From Telmatactis stephensoni (Eukaryota > Cnidaria > Anthozoa > Actiniaria > Isophelliidae), in contig JALIZF010001576.1 of the NCBI GenBank assembly GCA_029948255.1, positions 74,501 through 138,500 on the forward strand: a stretch of 64,000 nucleotides of DNA. The letters run 5' to 3'. Shown here in pieces: positions 1 to 11,711 of the stretch. How positions within the stretch are numbered: the first letter of the stretch is position 1; the number at the start of each line of letters is the position of its first letter. Under the pieces are notes generated by a model, which saw only the letters and a list, made by a program, of their open reading frames with translations, was not told the origin of the DNA and made no database searches. Both the position numbers and the translations under genes were made by a program.

Positions 1-85
1 TGACTGACTGACTGACTGACTGACTGACTGACTGACTGACTGACTGACTGACTGACTGACTGACTGACTGACTGACTGACTGACT
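1..85. repeat. (TGAC)n microsatellite
   Basis: Uninterrupted TGAC tetranucleotide array that begins before the window. It abuts the terminal inverted repeat of the element at 86. Reading frames across it (Ser-Val-Ser-Gln repeats) are artefacts of the repeat. Confidence 0.97.
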
Positions 86-766
86 GCATCGGAGAAAATC
101 TGTTAACAAATAGTCAGCTATACGATTTCATGCTCACTCCCCCCACATGAGCCCACACAAATAAGTCCTCAAAAACACGGTTTTTGGATCTTTTCTCGAA
201 ATAATAACTATCTAAGCAATATCAAACAGTGGATACAGTTAATTCAATTATTCACAGACTGTATTTTATGGTTTGGATCGAATTCTATTGTAAAAAACCA
301 CCGTATTTGTCGAGTTGAATGAATACAGTTGAACGGTTTTTACAAGAGAAAATGCGTGACAAAACCGGGGTCAAGCTAGAAAATCGGCTCTCTTTGAAAT
401 AAAACAGAACTTGTCAAAAATCAAACAGTGGATTTGAAAACCCCATGTTTTTCCAAACATTTTGATATATAATTCATAGGAATCGGTTAAAATTTAGAAC
501 CGTATTTTCGCTGATATTATAAGCTCATTCTATCCGTTGGCTATACATTCGCCTCTTACGGCATCCAAAGACTCACAGTCTCGAAAAGCTAAAGAAAAGT
601 AGATAATAATAATAACAGACGTAAAACATTACTTACACGCTCTTTAGTGTTATTGTTACATTTTGAGCGGGTTTTGAGCTACTTTGTGTAGGAATTGCTC
701 AAAAAGAGAGAGGCTGGGACCGAAAAGAGCAAATGTTCCAAATGTATGGGCAATTTTCTCCGATGC
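86..766. mobile_element. Small non-autonomous DNA element, copy 1
   Basis: A 681-bp unit begins GCATCGGAGAAAAT and ends with its reverse complement ATTTTCTCCGATGC, a 14-bp terminal inverted repeat. It is flanked on both sides by TGAC array, so any target duplication is hidden in the microsatellite. No coding sequence is visible. It is nearly identical to the unit at 904-1584, so the pair may be a tandem duplication of element plus array (818-bp period). Confidence 0.75.
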
Positions 767-903
767 TGACTGACTGACTGACTGACTGACTGACTGACTG
801 ACTGACTGACTGACTGACTGACTGACTGACTGACTGACTGACTGACTGACTGACTGACTGACTGACTGACTGACTGACTGACTGACTGACTGACTGACTG
901 ACT
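767..903. repeat. (TGAC)n microsatellite
   Basis: About 34 TGAC units between element copies 1 and 2, bounded on both sides by the inverted motif GCATCGGAGAAAA. Confidence 0.97.
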
Positions 904-1584
904 GCATCGGAGAAAATCTGTTAACAAATAGTCAGCTATACGATTTCATGCTCACTCCCCCCACATGAGCCCACACAAATAAGTCCTCAAAAACACGGTT
1001 TTTGGATCTTTTCTCGAAATAATAACTATCTAAGCAATATCAAACAGTAGATACAGTTAATTCAATTATTCACAGACTGTATTTTATGGTTTGGATCGAA
1101 TTCTATTGTAAAAAACCACCGTATTTGTCGAGTTGAATGAATACAGTTGAACGGTTTTTACAAGAGAAAATGCGTGACAAAACCGGGGTCAAGCTAGAAA
1201 ATCGGCTCTCTTTGAAATAAAACAGAACTTGTCAAAAATCAAACAGTGGATTTGAAAACCCCATGTTTTTCCAAACATTTTGATATATAATTCATAGGAA
1301 TCGGTTAAAATTTAGAACCGTATTTTCGCTGATATTATAAGCTCATTCTATCCGTTGGCTATACATTCGCCTCTTACGGCATCCAAAGACTCACAGTCTC
1401 GAAAAGCTAAAGAAAAGTAGATAATAATAATAACAGACGTAAAACATTACTTACACGCTCTTTAGTGTTATTGTTACATTTTGAGCGGGTTTTGAGCTAC
1501 TTTGTGTAGGAATTGCTCAAAAAGAGAGAGGCTGGGACCGAAAAGAGCAAATGTTCCAAATGTATGGGCAATTTTCTCCGATGC
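904..1584. mobile_element. Small non-autonomous DNA element, copy 2
   Basis: Same 681-bp unit, orientation and termini as copy 1. By eye I saw only one or a few substitutions (for example cagtggatac against cagtagatac). The near identity suggests recent duplication or conversion. Confidence 0.75.
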
Positions 1585-1669
1585 TGACTGACTGACTGAC
1601 TGACTGACTGACTGACTGACTGACTGACTGACTGACTGACTGACTGACTGACTGACTGACTGACTGACT
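1585..1669. repeat. (TGAC)n microsatellite
   Basis: TGAC array between element copy 2 and the inverted copy 3. Confidence 0.97.
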
Positions 1670-3323
1670 GCATCGGAGAAAATTGCCCATACATTTGGAA
1701 CATTTGCTCTTTTCGGTCCCAGCCTCTCTCTTTTTGAGCAATTCCTACACAAAGTAGCTCAAAACCCGCTCAAAATGTAACAATAACACTAAAGAGCGTG
1801 TAAGTAATGTTTTACGTCTATTATTATTATTATTATTATCTACTTTTCTTTAGCTTTTCGAGACTGTGAGTCTTTAGATGCCGTAAGAGGCGAATGTATA
1901 GCCAACGGATAGAATGAGCTTATAAAATCAGCGAAAATACGGTTCTAAAATTTAACCGATTCCTATGAATTATATATCAAAATCAGTGTTCGGAAAAACA
2001 TATGGGGTTTTCAAATCCACTGTTTGATTTTTGACAAGTTCTGTTTTATTTCAAAGAGAGCCGATTTTCTAGCTTGACCCCGGTTTTGTCACGCATTTTC
2101 TCTTGTAAAAACCGTTCAACTGTATTCATTCAACTCGACAAATACGGTGGTTTTTTACAATAGAATTCGATCCAAACCATAAAATACAGTCTGTGAATAA
2201 TTGAATTAACTGTTATAATTAATTGAATTAATTGAATTAACTGTTAATTAATTGAATTAATTGTTTTTCTGTAATGATGATGAAGATATGTACCAGTCCA
2301 TGAATCGTATTGAACATTGCCTGTCAGACATTGATCTATGGATGTCCATAAATAAATTAAAGCTTAATAAGGATAAAACTGAACTTCTTTTTCTCTACTC
2401 CAAGCATAGCCCGCAAGAATCTCTCCCTAACCTTTGTTTTGGAAATGATGTAATCAAGCCGTCGAAATCAGCAAGAAATATTGGTGTAATCTTTGATTCA
2501 ACAATGTCAATGGTATCCCACGTTAATTCCATCTGTAAAACTGCCTTTTACCATCTCCGAAACATTGCCAAAGTTAGAAAATTCCTGTCTCTTCAAACTA
2601 CTGAAAGACTGGTTCATGCTTTCATCACTTCTAAGATCGATTGTTTTAACTGTCTTCTTTTTGGTCTTCCAAGTCAACAAATTTCAAAACTCCAGTCGGT
2701 TCAAAATGCTGCTGCACGTCTAATAACTCTATCACGCAAACACTGTCACATTACTCCTATCTTAATTCAATTACACTGGCTTCCTCAGTGTTGCTGATCG
2801 AATAAAATTCAAGATTATTTTGATAACCTTTAAAGCCCTCTACGACCTGGCTCCTTCCTATATATCTGACCTGATTTCCCTCTACAAACCTACAAGAAAT
2901 CTTCGCTCTTCTACTGATGTTCAACTTGTTCGTAAAAACTCTCGTGTTAAGTCATATGGTGGTCGTTCGTTCTGTGTGTGTGCCTGAACTTTGGAACTCT
3001 CTTCCGTCTTATATAAGGACTACAACTTCTCTGTCATTGTTCAAGTCTTCACTTAAAACTCATATTTTCAAGTTAGCTTATAATTTGAAATGATTTTTTT
3101 CTTCCCTCTTTCCCATGCGCCTAGAGCATATTTATATAGGCGCAATATAAATGCATTATATTATTATTATTATTATCCACTGTTTGATTTTGCTTAGATA
3201 GTTATTACTTCGAGAAAAGATCTAAAAACCGTGTTTTTGAGGACTTATTTGTATGGGCTCATGTGGGGGGCGTGAGCATGAAATCGTACAGCTGACTATT
3301 TGTTAACAGCTTTTCTCCGATGC
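1670..3323. mobile_element. Small DNA element, copy 3, inverted and split by a LINE
   Basis: The stretch 1670-2211 is the reverse complement of the right part of copies 1 and 2. The stretch 3173-3323 is the reverse complement of their left part and ends TTTTCTCCGATGC. The middle is replaced by about 960 bp of LINE sequence. Without that insert the copy would have the same size as copies 1 and 2. It is also bounded by TGAC arrays on both sides. Confidence 0.75.
2212..3172 (+). pseudogene. 5'-truncated L2/CR1-type LINE reverse transcriptase fragment
   Basis: The region 2261-2797 encodes the C-terminal part of a non-LTR reverse transcriptase: the block NKLKLNKDKTE, then ARNIGVIFDS, and KLQSVQNAAARLI followed by HITPILIQLHWLP. 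This series is typical of L2/CR1 retroposons. After a frameshift near 2797 the reading continues (FKALYDLAPSYISDLI), and after another near 2987 it ends in an LWNSLPSYIRTTTSLSLFK block with a stop at 3091-3093. The tail is a short non-coding stretch followed by ATT repeats, as in L2-like 3' ends. The catalytic YADD region is missing, so this is a dead 5'-truncated copy inserted in the DNA element. Confidence 0.88.
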
Positions 3324-3434
3324 TGACTGACTGACTGACTGACTGACTGACTGACTGACTGACTGACTGACTAGCTGACTGACTGACTGACTGACTGACT
3401 GACTGACTGACTGACTGACTGACTGACTGACTGA
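3324..3434. repeat. (TGAC)n microsatellite
   Basis: TGAC array with one interruption (ctag at about 3372), followed by a short pyrimidine-rich CCCCT tract. Confidence 0.96.
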
Positions 3435-3847
3435 CCCTTCCCCCTCCCCCTCCCAGGGTATCGATGTCTTTCGCCCATGCTTTTAAATACAACTGTCTCT
3501 GATCTCGCTATAAATATAATCAATAAGGCTGTTTGAACGAACGATAAAACATTACAAACTAGACGCACACGTGCGTTCACTCGTGCCCTTTTGAGAGGCT
3601 CCAATGACCGGCTCCGTTCGTACTCTTCCCGAGCCGTTTCACGCATTCTTCATCATTCCGGGAAATAGCTAACCGTAACATAATGACCTTTTTTGAATCG
3701 GCTTAAACTAAAAAAATATCTTGATTAGTCAGTTTGTCTGTCAACAACTAGTGTTTGCCCTTTTCTATTATCATGCATGGGTATTAAATATCTCCAACAG
3801 GCAAAAATATACCAGTTTATTCAACTTCTTATTTCACTATATCTCTC

Positions 3848-3946
3848 AATTGTTTGCTGTAAAGACTTCTACAACGGTATATTTGACACAATAACAAATC
3901 GTGTATCTTTTCGTTCATGTTTCGAATGTTTTATATATGAATAAAA
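3848..3946 (+). repeat. Dispersed direct repeat, copy 1
   Basis: About 98 bp beginning AATTGTTTGCTGTAAAGACT and ending near ATGAATAAAA. It recurs in the same orientation at 4565-4663 with a few differences. No coding content. Confidence 0.85.
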
Positions 3947-4564
3947 TGAGAGATTTGGTGAGGCCTCGACCACTTTAGTTCGAATTACATAAACAATTAA
4001 GCTACGTTTTCAGGGTATTTGTTTTTATTGTTGTAGCCCCACAAACAGCAAGGAGAAGCTACCCGAACAAATATAAAACAGTTTCTCTCTGTGTGTGCAG
4101 CAAAATATCGCTAATAATATATAATCTCACGTACTAGACGTTACGGTAGTGTAACGCAATTAACGGTCACTTGTCATAGCTCAGACTTGTACTGTTGAGG
4201 TCACAGCCGTGCTCGGACTGGCTCCTGACTGTCTATTGCTTTAGATCAAAACGATAAATAACTTTAAACTTCTATCTGGCGTATTTAGTTACTGCCTCAA
4301 TATACGTCTCAAAGTATACAGTCAGTCGATTACAAGATTTGAAACTTAATAAAAAGCCAAGCCGTAGACGCACTTATTTCTTGCCGAATGTAAATTAAAG
4401 AAATCAGAACTGACTGAGGCGAAATAAATTGTAAAATTTCGGTGACGCGAATCTCTAGCCTGCAGCTACAACTAGAAATTCTTCCTCAAAATAGTCTTGA
4501 CTTTTATATATCTGAAATCATCCGAGGACAGTCTCTGGTAGAATTCGAACTGCTAAAAGCTCCA

Positions 4565-4663
4565 AATTGTTTGCTGTAAAGACTTCTACAACGGCATATT
4601 TGACGCAATAACAAATCGTGTATTTTTTCATTCATGTTTCGGATGTTATATATATGAATAAAA
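4565..4663 (+). repeat. Dispersed direct repeat, copy 2
   Basis: Second copy of the repeat at 3848-3946, about 717 bp downstream, with substitutions such as tatttgacgc for tatttgacac. It is probably a fragment of an unidentified repeat family. Confidence 0.85.
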
Positions 4664-7600
4664 GACGTTACGTGACCAGACGCGAAATACAAGGTCAATG
4701 GAATCTAGTTTCATGCCATTCCGATATTAAATCAAAGTTCACTACAAAAACCTCTCAAGATCTCTTGAATGCTTGAATGAGGAATATAATTGACTTGCTC
4801 CTATGTATGTTTGTTTAGCAACATGCAGGATGAGAAATTCGTAGATTCCCAGCCCGTAGGAAATAGTCTTTATCGCGGGCCGCTTCCTTTCAAGTACTCC
4901 ATTTAGAATTCGATATTTCTTAAAAGTATTGGAGATGAAGCTCAAAATAACAGCCCATTCTGAAGCTCATATAAGTATATAGGTATATCTCGAGTTAAAA
5001 GCCCCAAATTACATTATTCCACTGCAGGGAAGGCCTGTCTCTGAAAGCTATTTTCTTTGAAGTCGGCCATCTTGCATTCCTAAAGTTCCCGGCTTGCGGT
5101 CGCTGTCGCTTAAAGGTGATGAATGAAGGGCATTGTCTTTACGTTCTTAACCAATCAGAGGTCGCTGGAGACGAACATAGGAAAATAAGAAACATTCGCA
5201 TTTTATAACTCGTTCCCGGCCTAAAGGCCTGGGCACGAGTAATAAAGAAACGGTTTAACGATATAAATCAAAAGAACATAATACAGTTTCACTGGCCTAA
5301 GGCTATTTCTTCGCTTAACTCCAAAGCGCGTTCTAATATGGCGTCTATCTTGTCCGTCAGGCCGGATATTTTCTTTGTGCCTGTTATCTTCAGAGAACTT
5401 CTCGATTTTAAAAGTACCAGCTGCTTAGTAAAGAATTAGTAAAGAATTCTCTTTAAGGTACTTGGAATGGATGCGGGGTGAAAAAACAAAATCGTATTTT
5501 ACGGCTTCCCTGGCTTATTTGAGGGTGTTAATGGGGTTAAGGTATCAGGGTACCCCAAAGTTTCTCAAAATAAAGGGTCGGTTTTTACTTTTTTACATTT
5601 TCTGATAGAATACACAATAAGCTATGATTTAGTGAAAAAATTATTTCACTACCGATTTTTAACAGCGAATTATAAGCGAAAAACTTTTTTCCTGCTTAAT
5701 CCCTGTCAATTATCTGTTGACATGACTTGTCAATTGATCTGTCATCAAGAGAGCTTGTCGGTGAAGAACATATTTGTCTAACTATCGAAACCTTTGTAAA
5801 AAGATTATTCAACAAGAGCCAAAGTTCAATGGGATCAAATTGCCTTGACTTCCCGCCATTTGTGTGGGAAACGTAACACAATTTTGGTTGCCCTTTACTT
5901 CAGCTGTCATCGGGCAAGATTATGAGGTGTTATAATCCCCTTGTATCAACAAACCCACTCCTTGGCTCCAAAACACATTTTTGCGTTTTTCTCGGAAGTG
6001 AATTTATGTTCAGTTAGCCATGTATTTTGAGTTCCCGGTCAAAGGGATTTTAATGGATTCATCTGAAATTTAGCAGAGGTCGTCTTCGATAGTTGTTCTT
6101 TAAAAGTGTGCCTCCGATTTTTGATTTTTTGCTCCATTCCAAAGTTATCGTCTTTTTTGTATCGGATACAGCTATTTTGGCGGTGTTGTAACTTTAGGAA
6201 CGTCTAAGAGAACAACGGGGCAACTAATCAAAAATCTGAGACACACTTTTGACAAGTAATATCTTATGATCTCAGAAAGATAGTAAACATTGTTTTCGGA
6301 TCAATATTGATTGACCGGGAACTCCGCGAAGACACCTCGGTGAAAATTTGAATAATTCGCTCTAACCTAAAAGGAAAAAAATATTTTACGATAAAAATAA
6401 TAGAAACAGTCTTTGGTGTAACGCAATTGGTTGAAATCATCCTTTTCGAGTAGATTAATTTATTACGGTTGGAAGATATCGAACCTGAAGGTGACCTTAG
6501 TTTGAACAATGTTTCGAAACCTTCTGGATCGATTCTGTGTGCACGACGAATTTAAGACAATCCGTCGAAATCAATATCCAGTACCGATAAGAGGCAATAC
6601 TATGAGAGCACGCAAAACTCACGGACTGACTTCTGCGCCATGTGCTTGTCGCGCAAGGTTATTTTTAGTAACAGGAAGTTGAAGCTATCGCGCATGCAAA
6701 CAATGACCTTTTTACTCGGGATACCGAAGTTTAAATTCGCAAGGGTTTCCGTTACGTTTCCGTAGGTGCAGCAAAATACACGTGGTGATGAATTCATTGG
6801 CTAAAGCGGATCACGTGGTCCGAAGCTACTAAACATTACATCATCTAAGCAAGAGAAAATGAGGTAAGAGAAGGAATCCCCGTGACCCATCATATGTCCC
6901 GTGCTAGTTTTAGAACCTCGACGCCATGACCGCGCGGATGGTCGACTTAACCAAAACCATTTTCGAATTTTTTTGTACTCCATTTGCCCTTTTTCTCAAG
7001 TTTAAACTCTTTTTCATCGACAAAAGTTATACACCCTTTTCCGCCATTGTGATTCTGAGGCAACATGTCAAAATATTTGCTACTGAATACTCTTATAGCT
7101 CTGATGTGCATTCATGCATAGAGCTCACCAAATTACAAAAAAATGTCCTTGTTCAAATCCCTACCCGGATCATGTATCTTTAATGTTTAAGCTTTCATTT
7201 GGCATGTATATTTTCGTATATATGTGAAAAAAACTCCGTCACTTTGACGATATATTTGGACCACTATCATTTGGTACATTTACTATATTTACATAACAGC
7301 TCATTGATTATTCATGGTACACTATTTAGACAAGGCGCAAAACTGAAAAAGTCGATCGCCGCCACGTGCTAGCTGTGTTTGTCTGAAATTCCTGGAACTC
7401 ATGTTTTCGGTTTCATACAATTCCACGTGGCCTGACTTTGTTAGTAATATTTCTAATGCACAAAAAATCTGTACGATAAATCTGATCAGTATTCCTTTTC
7501 TGGGGTTTCATAATCTTATGATCCTGGATCGAGCTATAGTTCGGCTCTTCGAGCCACCCATAGAATACTATAGCGCTAGCGCCTGGTTCGAACATACTTC

Positions 7601-8354
7601 GAAACGCGGGTACAAACAGGGTTTGTTGTGTTAACCTTCTTTAATAGTGCCCTAGCGCGTTCACAATTTTGCTAAAATTGGAAAAAACGGGACGAGATTT
7701 GGTAAAACAGCGTAAAACTGGAGATATATCCCTTGAGAAACACGAAATATAAAGCACGTACCCTGCAACACTTCTTTATAATTGCCTACTTTTTATAATT
7801 TAGTCTTTTTTCGCAATTATTATAAGTTTTCAGGACCCCTTCGAAATCAATTAATTTTCTAACCAAAATTCGTATTTTGTATTTTTCAACTGTACATAAT
7901 ACACTCTAAGAATGCATATATTTTCAGTTTTCACATGACGTAGCCAAAAAGCTAAAATGTAAACTTTAAATCACTAAACCTGGCCCTTTATATTTGATAT
8001 ACATAAAAAGGAGCTGCCTCCTTGTTTTTCTCGTTTAAGTTTTGAGTTACCGATGCCCGAAACATGTCACGCAATACTGTGACACTCACAATACCTCAGT
8101 AGAGACTTAAAACCGACAAATTGGCAGGAAATAACACGTATAGCATTTAGCTTTATGAATTGAAAAAAATTGATTCACTTTTTCAGTGATTCACGTAGAA
8201 AAAGACCACAAAATCCCGAATGTCAAACAATTAATTCTGTTTTTCACGAATCACGAAAAATGTTTTTTTTTAATGTTTTTAATGACCCTGTTATAAACAA
8301 AGCATTAATTCTTCGCAATATCTGACTACTTTTTTTATATTTTGGAAATGACTT

Positions 8355-8560
8355 GCTTACCACCGTGTGCATAATTACGCGTCCAGCCAGACTAAAGTCT
8401 CGATTGGGATTTGGTCAATAGGCTACCGGAAAGCCAGCAAAGTGTACAGACATTGTATAGAAAACTCCGCCTCTGTCTGGATTTTTGGTAGCCTATTGAC
8501 CAAAATCCCAATCGAGACTTTAGTCTGGCTGGACGCGTAATTATGCACACGGTGGTAAGC
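8355..8560. mobile_element. Fold-back element (206 bp) with 73-bp arms
   Basis: Left arm 8355-8427 (GCTTACCACCGTGTGC to TAGGCTACC) is the reverse complement of right arm 8487-8560 except for a single-base length difference. The loop is about 59 bp. Near-perfect arms mean a young fold-back MITE or local palindrome. I could not define a target duplication. Confidence 0.85.
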
Positions 8561-9245
8561 GTTTTGCTTTCAAAAATTTTTTTACATGTAATGCCGGTTA
8601 GCTCCAACATAACCTGATTTAGAAAAACATTTATCGACGATTTTATAATGCTGTATTCAACAATATATCTATTGTAATTTTGGATAATAACCACGTATAC
8701 AACTGTAGAAATCAGTGTAATTCTGTAAACTTGAAACAAATCAAATATTTGAATCACAGCTTGGTTAAAATAAAAAAAGGATGAATTTTTTTCGATTTTA
8801 ACGGCAAAACTGCAAGGAAAAAATCTTAATTTTTGTCTCAATATATTCGTCGCTCTATATTTCCAAAACGCTCTCAAGGTTTTGCCCGGTATTCTTAATC
8901 ATGACAGGTGCGCTTTGATAAAATTGCAGTCAGCCACCTTAAATTCCTTACTGTTTCGTCCTGTGAGACCTAGTCAGTCTGCGGTACAGTAGTTGCGTAA
9001 ACAATTTTACGTATACGCTTTGGTCTCACGATCTTTAGTTTGAGCTTGAATTCATGTAACATTCAACAGATCTCCAATAGGTTGACCGCAAATTTTTGAT
9101 TTCCAAATGATATTATCCGCAGTCCGATCCCACAACATACCCAGCCGGCGTTTTTTCTTTTCAACCCTATCATGTCGTGACCGTGAAGAAGATCAGGGAT
9201 CAGATTTCTTTTGAGGTTTATAATCATATTTATAGCACTGTTGCT

Positions 9246-9267
9246 TCACGTGAGTGCGCTCACGTGA
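9246..9267. promoter_or_regulatory. Paired palindromic E-boxes upstream of the sulfotransferase
   Basis: TCACGTGA occurs at 9246-9253 and again at 9260-9267, about 75-95 bp before the start codon at 9343. The two sites and their spacer form one longer inverted repeat. CACGTG with flanking T and A is the core bound by bHLH-zip factors (USF, MITF/TFE, MYC). That this is the promoter is inferred from position only; I see no clear TATA box between it and the gene. Confidence 0.5.
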
Positions 9268-9342
9268 TACTTCGCCCATTTTACATCAATTGCGGACTTT
9301 AATATTTCACAATTCAGTTGGAAATTTACCACCAATTCCAAA

Positions 9343-10266
9343 ATGTCAGATCAAGCGAACAAACAAGAAACCAAGCAAGAAACTTATCGCCATCCACCGT
9401 CGTTCCAAACCATCGATGGAGTGCTTATTGGAGAAGCCATCACGGAAGACTTCCTAGATGACATAAAGAATCTTCCGGTCCAATCAGGCGATGTATTTGT
9501 CTCTACTTACCCCAAATCAGGGACAACTTGGATGTGTGAGATTGTATGGCAAATTTTCGTGGATGGTGCAGTCGATATGAAGCCGTTACATGAGCGAGTT
9601 CCGTATATAGAAATCGAGCCATTGCTTCACCAAATGAGGGGAGAGGAATTGAACCTCAGAGAATTTTATCTGAAGAAGCCTTTCCCTCGTTGCTACATGA
9701 CGCATCTACCCTACCATCAAGCACCTATGGGAGATAGCGTTACTAAACCTAAACATATTTGTGTAGTACGCAATCCTAAAGATACCGCCGTGTCGTTCTA
9801 CTACCATTATAAAGGACTGAAACGTTACAGATTTGATCGATCGTGGGATGATGTCTTTGAGTTGTTTATGGAAGGAAACCTGCATTACGGCAGTTGGTTT
9901 GATCACGTTCTTGGATGGTGGGCTCATCGAGACGACCCCAACATTCTGTTCCTTAAGTACGAGGACATGAAAAAGAACCTGGCTGGTGCTGTCCAACAGA
10001 TCGCCAAGTTTCTTGGTAAAGATCTGTCCTCAGAAAAGATTGAACGTATTGCTAAGCAAACGACCTTTGCTGCCATGTCCGATGGCAAGGGACGATTTTG
10101 GGATGACAATGAAACGATTAAAATGTGCAATCCAGGATTCAAATTTGTTAGAAAGGGAGAAGCTGGAGGTTGGCGAAACTACTTCAGTGAAGAACAGAAT
10201 AAGAGATTTGACGCACTGTATGATAGCAAGATGGCTGGCAGTGGCCTAAAACTAGAGTTCGAATAA
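9343..10266 (+). CDS. Cytosolic sulfotransferase (SULT family)
   Basis: A 307-residue protein encoded without an intron, the normal SULT length. It should transfer a sulfuryl group from PAPS to a hydroxyl or amino group of a small acceptor in the cytosol; the acceptor cannot be told from sequence. The 5'-phosphosulfate loop TYPKSGTTW is at residues 55-63. The catalytic histidine is His121 in MTHLP. The 3'-phosphate motif RNPKDTAVSFYYH is at 143-155. The C-terminal PAPS-binding motif RKGEAGGWRNYF is at 270-281, with a glycine where many members have Asp. The start is the first ATG in frame and aligns with the usual N-terminus. No signal peptide or membrane segment is seen. It is intact and lies outside the large duplication. 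The subfamily (SULT1- or SULT6B-like) is uncertain. Confidence 0.95.
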   Translation: MSDQANKQETKQETYRHPPSFQTIDGVLIGEAITEDFLDDIKNLPVQSGDVFVSTYPKSGTTWMCEIVWQIFVDGAVDMKPLHERVPYIEIEPLLHQMRGEELNLREFYLKKPFPRCYMTHLPYHQAPMGDSVTKPKHICVVRNPKDTAVSFYYHYKGLKRYRFDRSWDDVFELFMEGNLHYGSWFDHVLGWWAHRDDPNILFLKYEDMKKNLAGAVQQIAKFLGKDLSSEKIERIAKQTTFAAMSDGKGRFWDDNETIKMCNPGFKFVRKGEAGGWRNYFSEEQNKRFDALYDSKMAGSGLKLEFE

Positions 10267-10362
10267 GGGTTGAAAAGTTGATTTTTTTCCGTTGAAGCTC
10301 ATTCCTGCAATTAATTAATTTTGTTGAAAGTTAGCACTAACTAATAATCAAGTTATTTAGCA

Positions 10363-10368
10363 ATTAAA
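10363..10368 (+). terminator. Candidate polyadenylation signal ATTAAA
   Basis: ATTAAA lies about 97 bases after the sulfotransferase stop codon. It is the common variant of AATAAA; no AATAAA occurs nearer. Assigned by motif and position only. Confidence 0.4.
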
Positions 10369-10589
10369 TGAGCACTTTGTACTCAAAGAAAAGCTGACAT
10401 TAATTCTAGGATTGTCTGTTGTACATCATAACAAGCGCTAGCCTTATATAAATAACCTGACACATATTTATCAATTAATAGTGTGCTCCGATTGGTTGAT
10501 CCAGCCGGAAGAACGAGCTAAACCATCTTTTAAGGTCGCGTAACTGGGCACGTTGTAAAACGTGGACTCACAGGACTGGACTGGACTGG

Positions 10590-10715
10590 ACTCAACATGG
10601 ACTCAAAACGAAATTCAAAATGAACTCAAAATCGACTCAAAATCGACTCAAAATAATTTCAAAATGAACTCAAAATCGACTCAAAATAATCGAATTCAAA
10701 ATGATCGAAATCAAA
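10590..10715. repeat. Degenerate short tandem repeat (ACTCAAAAT-type)
   Basis: Units such as CTCAAAATCGA and CTCAAAATGAA repeat about ten times with variation. Reading frames across it are Asn/Gln/Ser-rich artefacts. Confidence 0.7.
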
Positions 10716-11069
10716 AACTTAGAACTCAGAAATTTCGATTCTCAGTAATCGTACTACTCCGAAAATTAGATTGTCGTCCTCTTATGGTGTTTGTCATTGA
10801 AACACCGTAAAAGTTTCTAAATATGTTATGTTTTGTGTCTCACGCGCTCTTGTTTTGTATTTTGTTGAGTATTGATAAAGAACTGCAGAATTGCTTATAT
10901 AGTTTGGGATTTATGGTCATTCATATATATATGATATAGTTAGATGAAAGAGATCAAAATTGCAGAAGAATTAAGCCGTAGGCAGTTTATACGTTTCTTA
11001 TACAAATAGCGCTTGATAGGATGCAATTATGCTCAAGATGGAAACAAAAGAAAAAACACAATCTTTATA

Positions 11070-11221
11070 TACCCTTCTAATAAATGCCACAACGTATTTT
11101 TTTCCGCGATTGACGTGAAATTTATTCTTTTGAAACTTGTACAATGTGAATGCAATTGAAAAGAATAGATTTGACGTCAAGTGCGGAAAACAAGCATTGT
11201 GGGATTTATTTGAAAGGTGTA
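11070..11221. mobile_element. 152-bp MITE present only in copy A
   Basis: Copy B reads CTTTATACTCC straight across this point (about 40199-40210), so it shows the empty site. The insert begins TACCCTTCTAATAAATG and ends with an imperfect inverse, ATTTATTTGAAAGGTGTA. The target duplication is TA, or TATA if the terminal TA is not counted. This fits a Tc1/mariner-type MITE. Confidence 0.75.
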
Positions 11222-11711
11222 TACTCCACCATAGTTATTATTTTTATGCCCGTGCAGTCGCCTTGTCCTCCAACTGACATGCGCAATGCGTTTTTCTGCC
11301 AATTCACTTATTGGTGAAACTACACTAAGTGGTACCAAAAATCCTATCATGTTTTCCGATTTACCGGCTTCACAACCATTTTGGTACCAATAGTATACCA
11401 AACGATAGTAACAGCCTATATTTGTTACAACTGTTAATACATTTTGAAGAAAATCTATAAAACGAACAGAGCATGCAAGTTAGAGATTATTGTTTTAAAT
11501 CCGGTTTAGAGTAGTCGTACCCTACAATTTCTGATATGGGAAGTGTAAATCATAGGTATTACGTATTATTGCTCACATATGTCAATTAGCATCTGGTATA
11601 CTATTAGTGTCAATTAAAGCCTGTGAATCGGAAAACTCTAACGACTGTAACACATAACTGTAACACACATAGATGTCACTTGGAAAACAGTGAAATAATG
11701 CACACAATATA

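Larger units (their letters stand above)
3435..8354. other. Non-coding stretch without a recognised gene
   Basis: I see no reading frame with recognisable homology and no convincing exon. Contents worth noting are a direct repeat of about 98 bp (3848-3946 and 4565-4663), a short hairpin around AGGCCT at about 5208-5236, and at 7415-7438 a 24-bp sequence containing CACGTGG that recurs in both copies of the large duplication. Confidence 0.6.

Noticed and set aside
656..1752. Ser-Val-Ser-Gln repeat proteins on the minus strand
   Set aside because: They are translations of the (TGAC)n arrays; every frame of a tetranucleotide repeat can stay open.
10490..10520. Resemblance of GGTTGATCCAGCCGG to the 5' end of 18S rRNA
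   Set aside because: Only about 15 bases match and nothing ribosomal follows.
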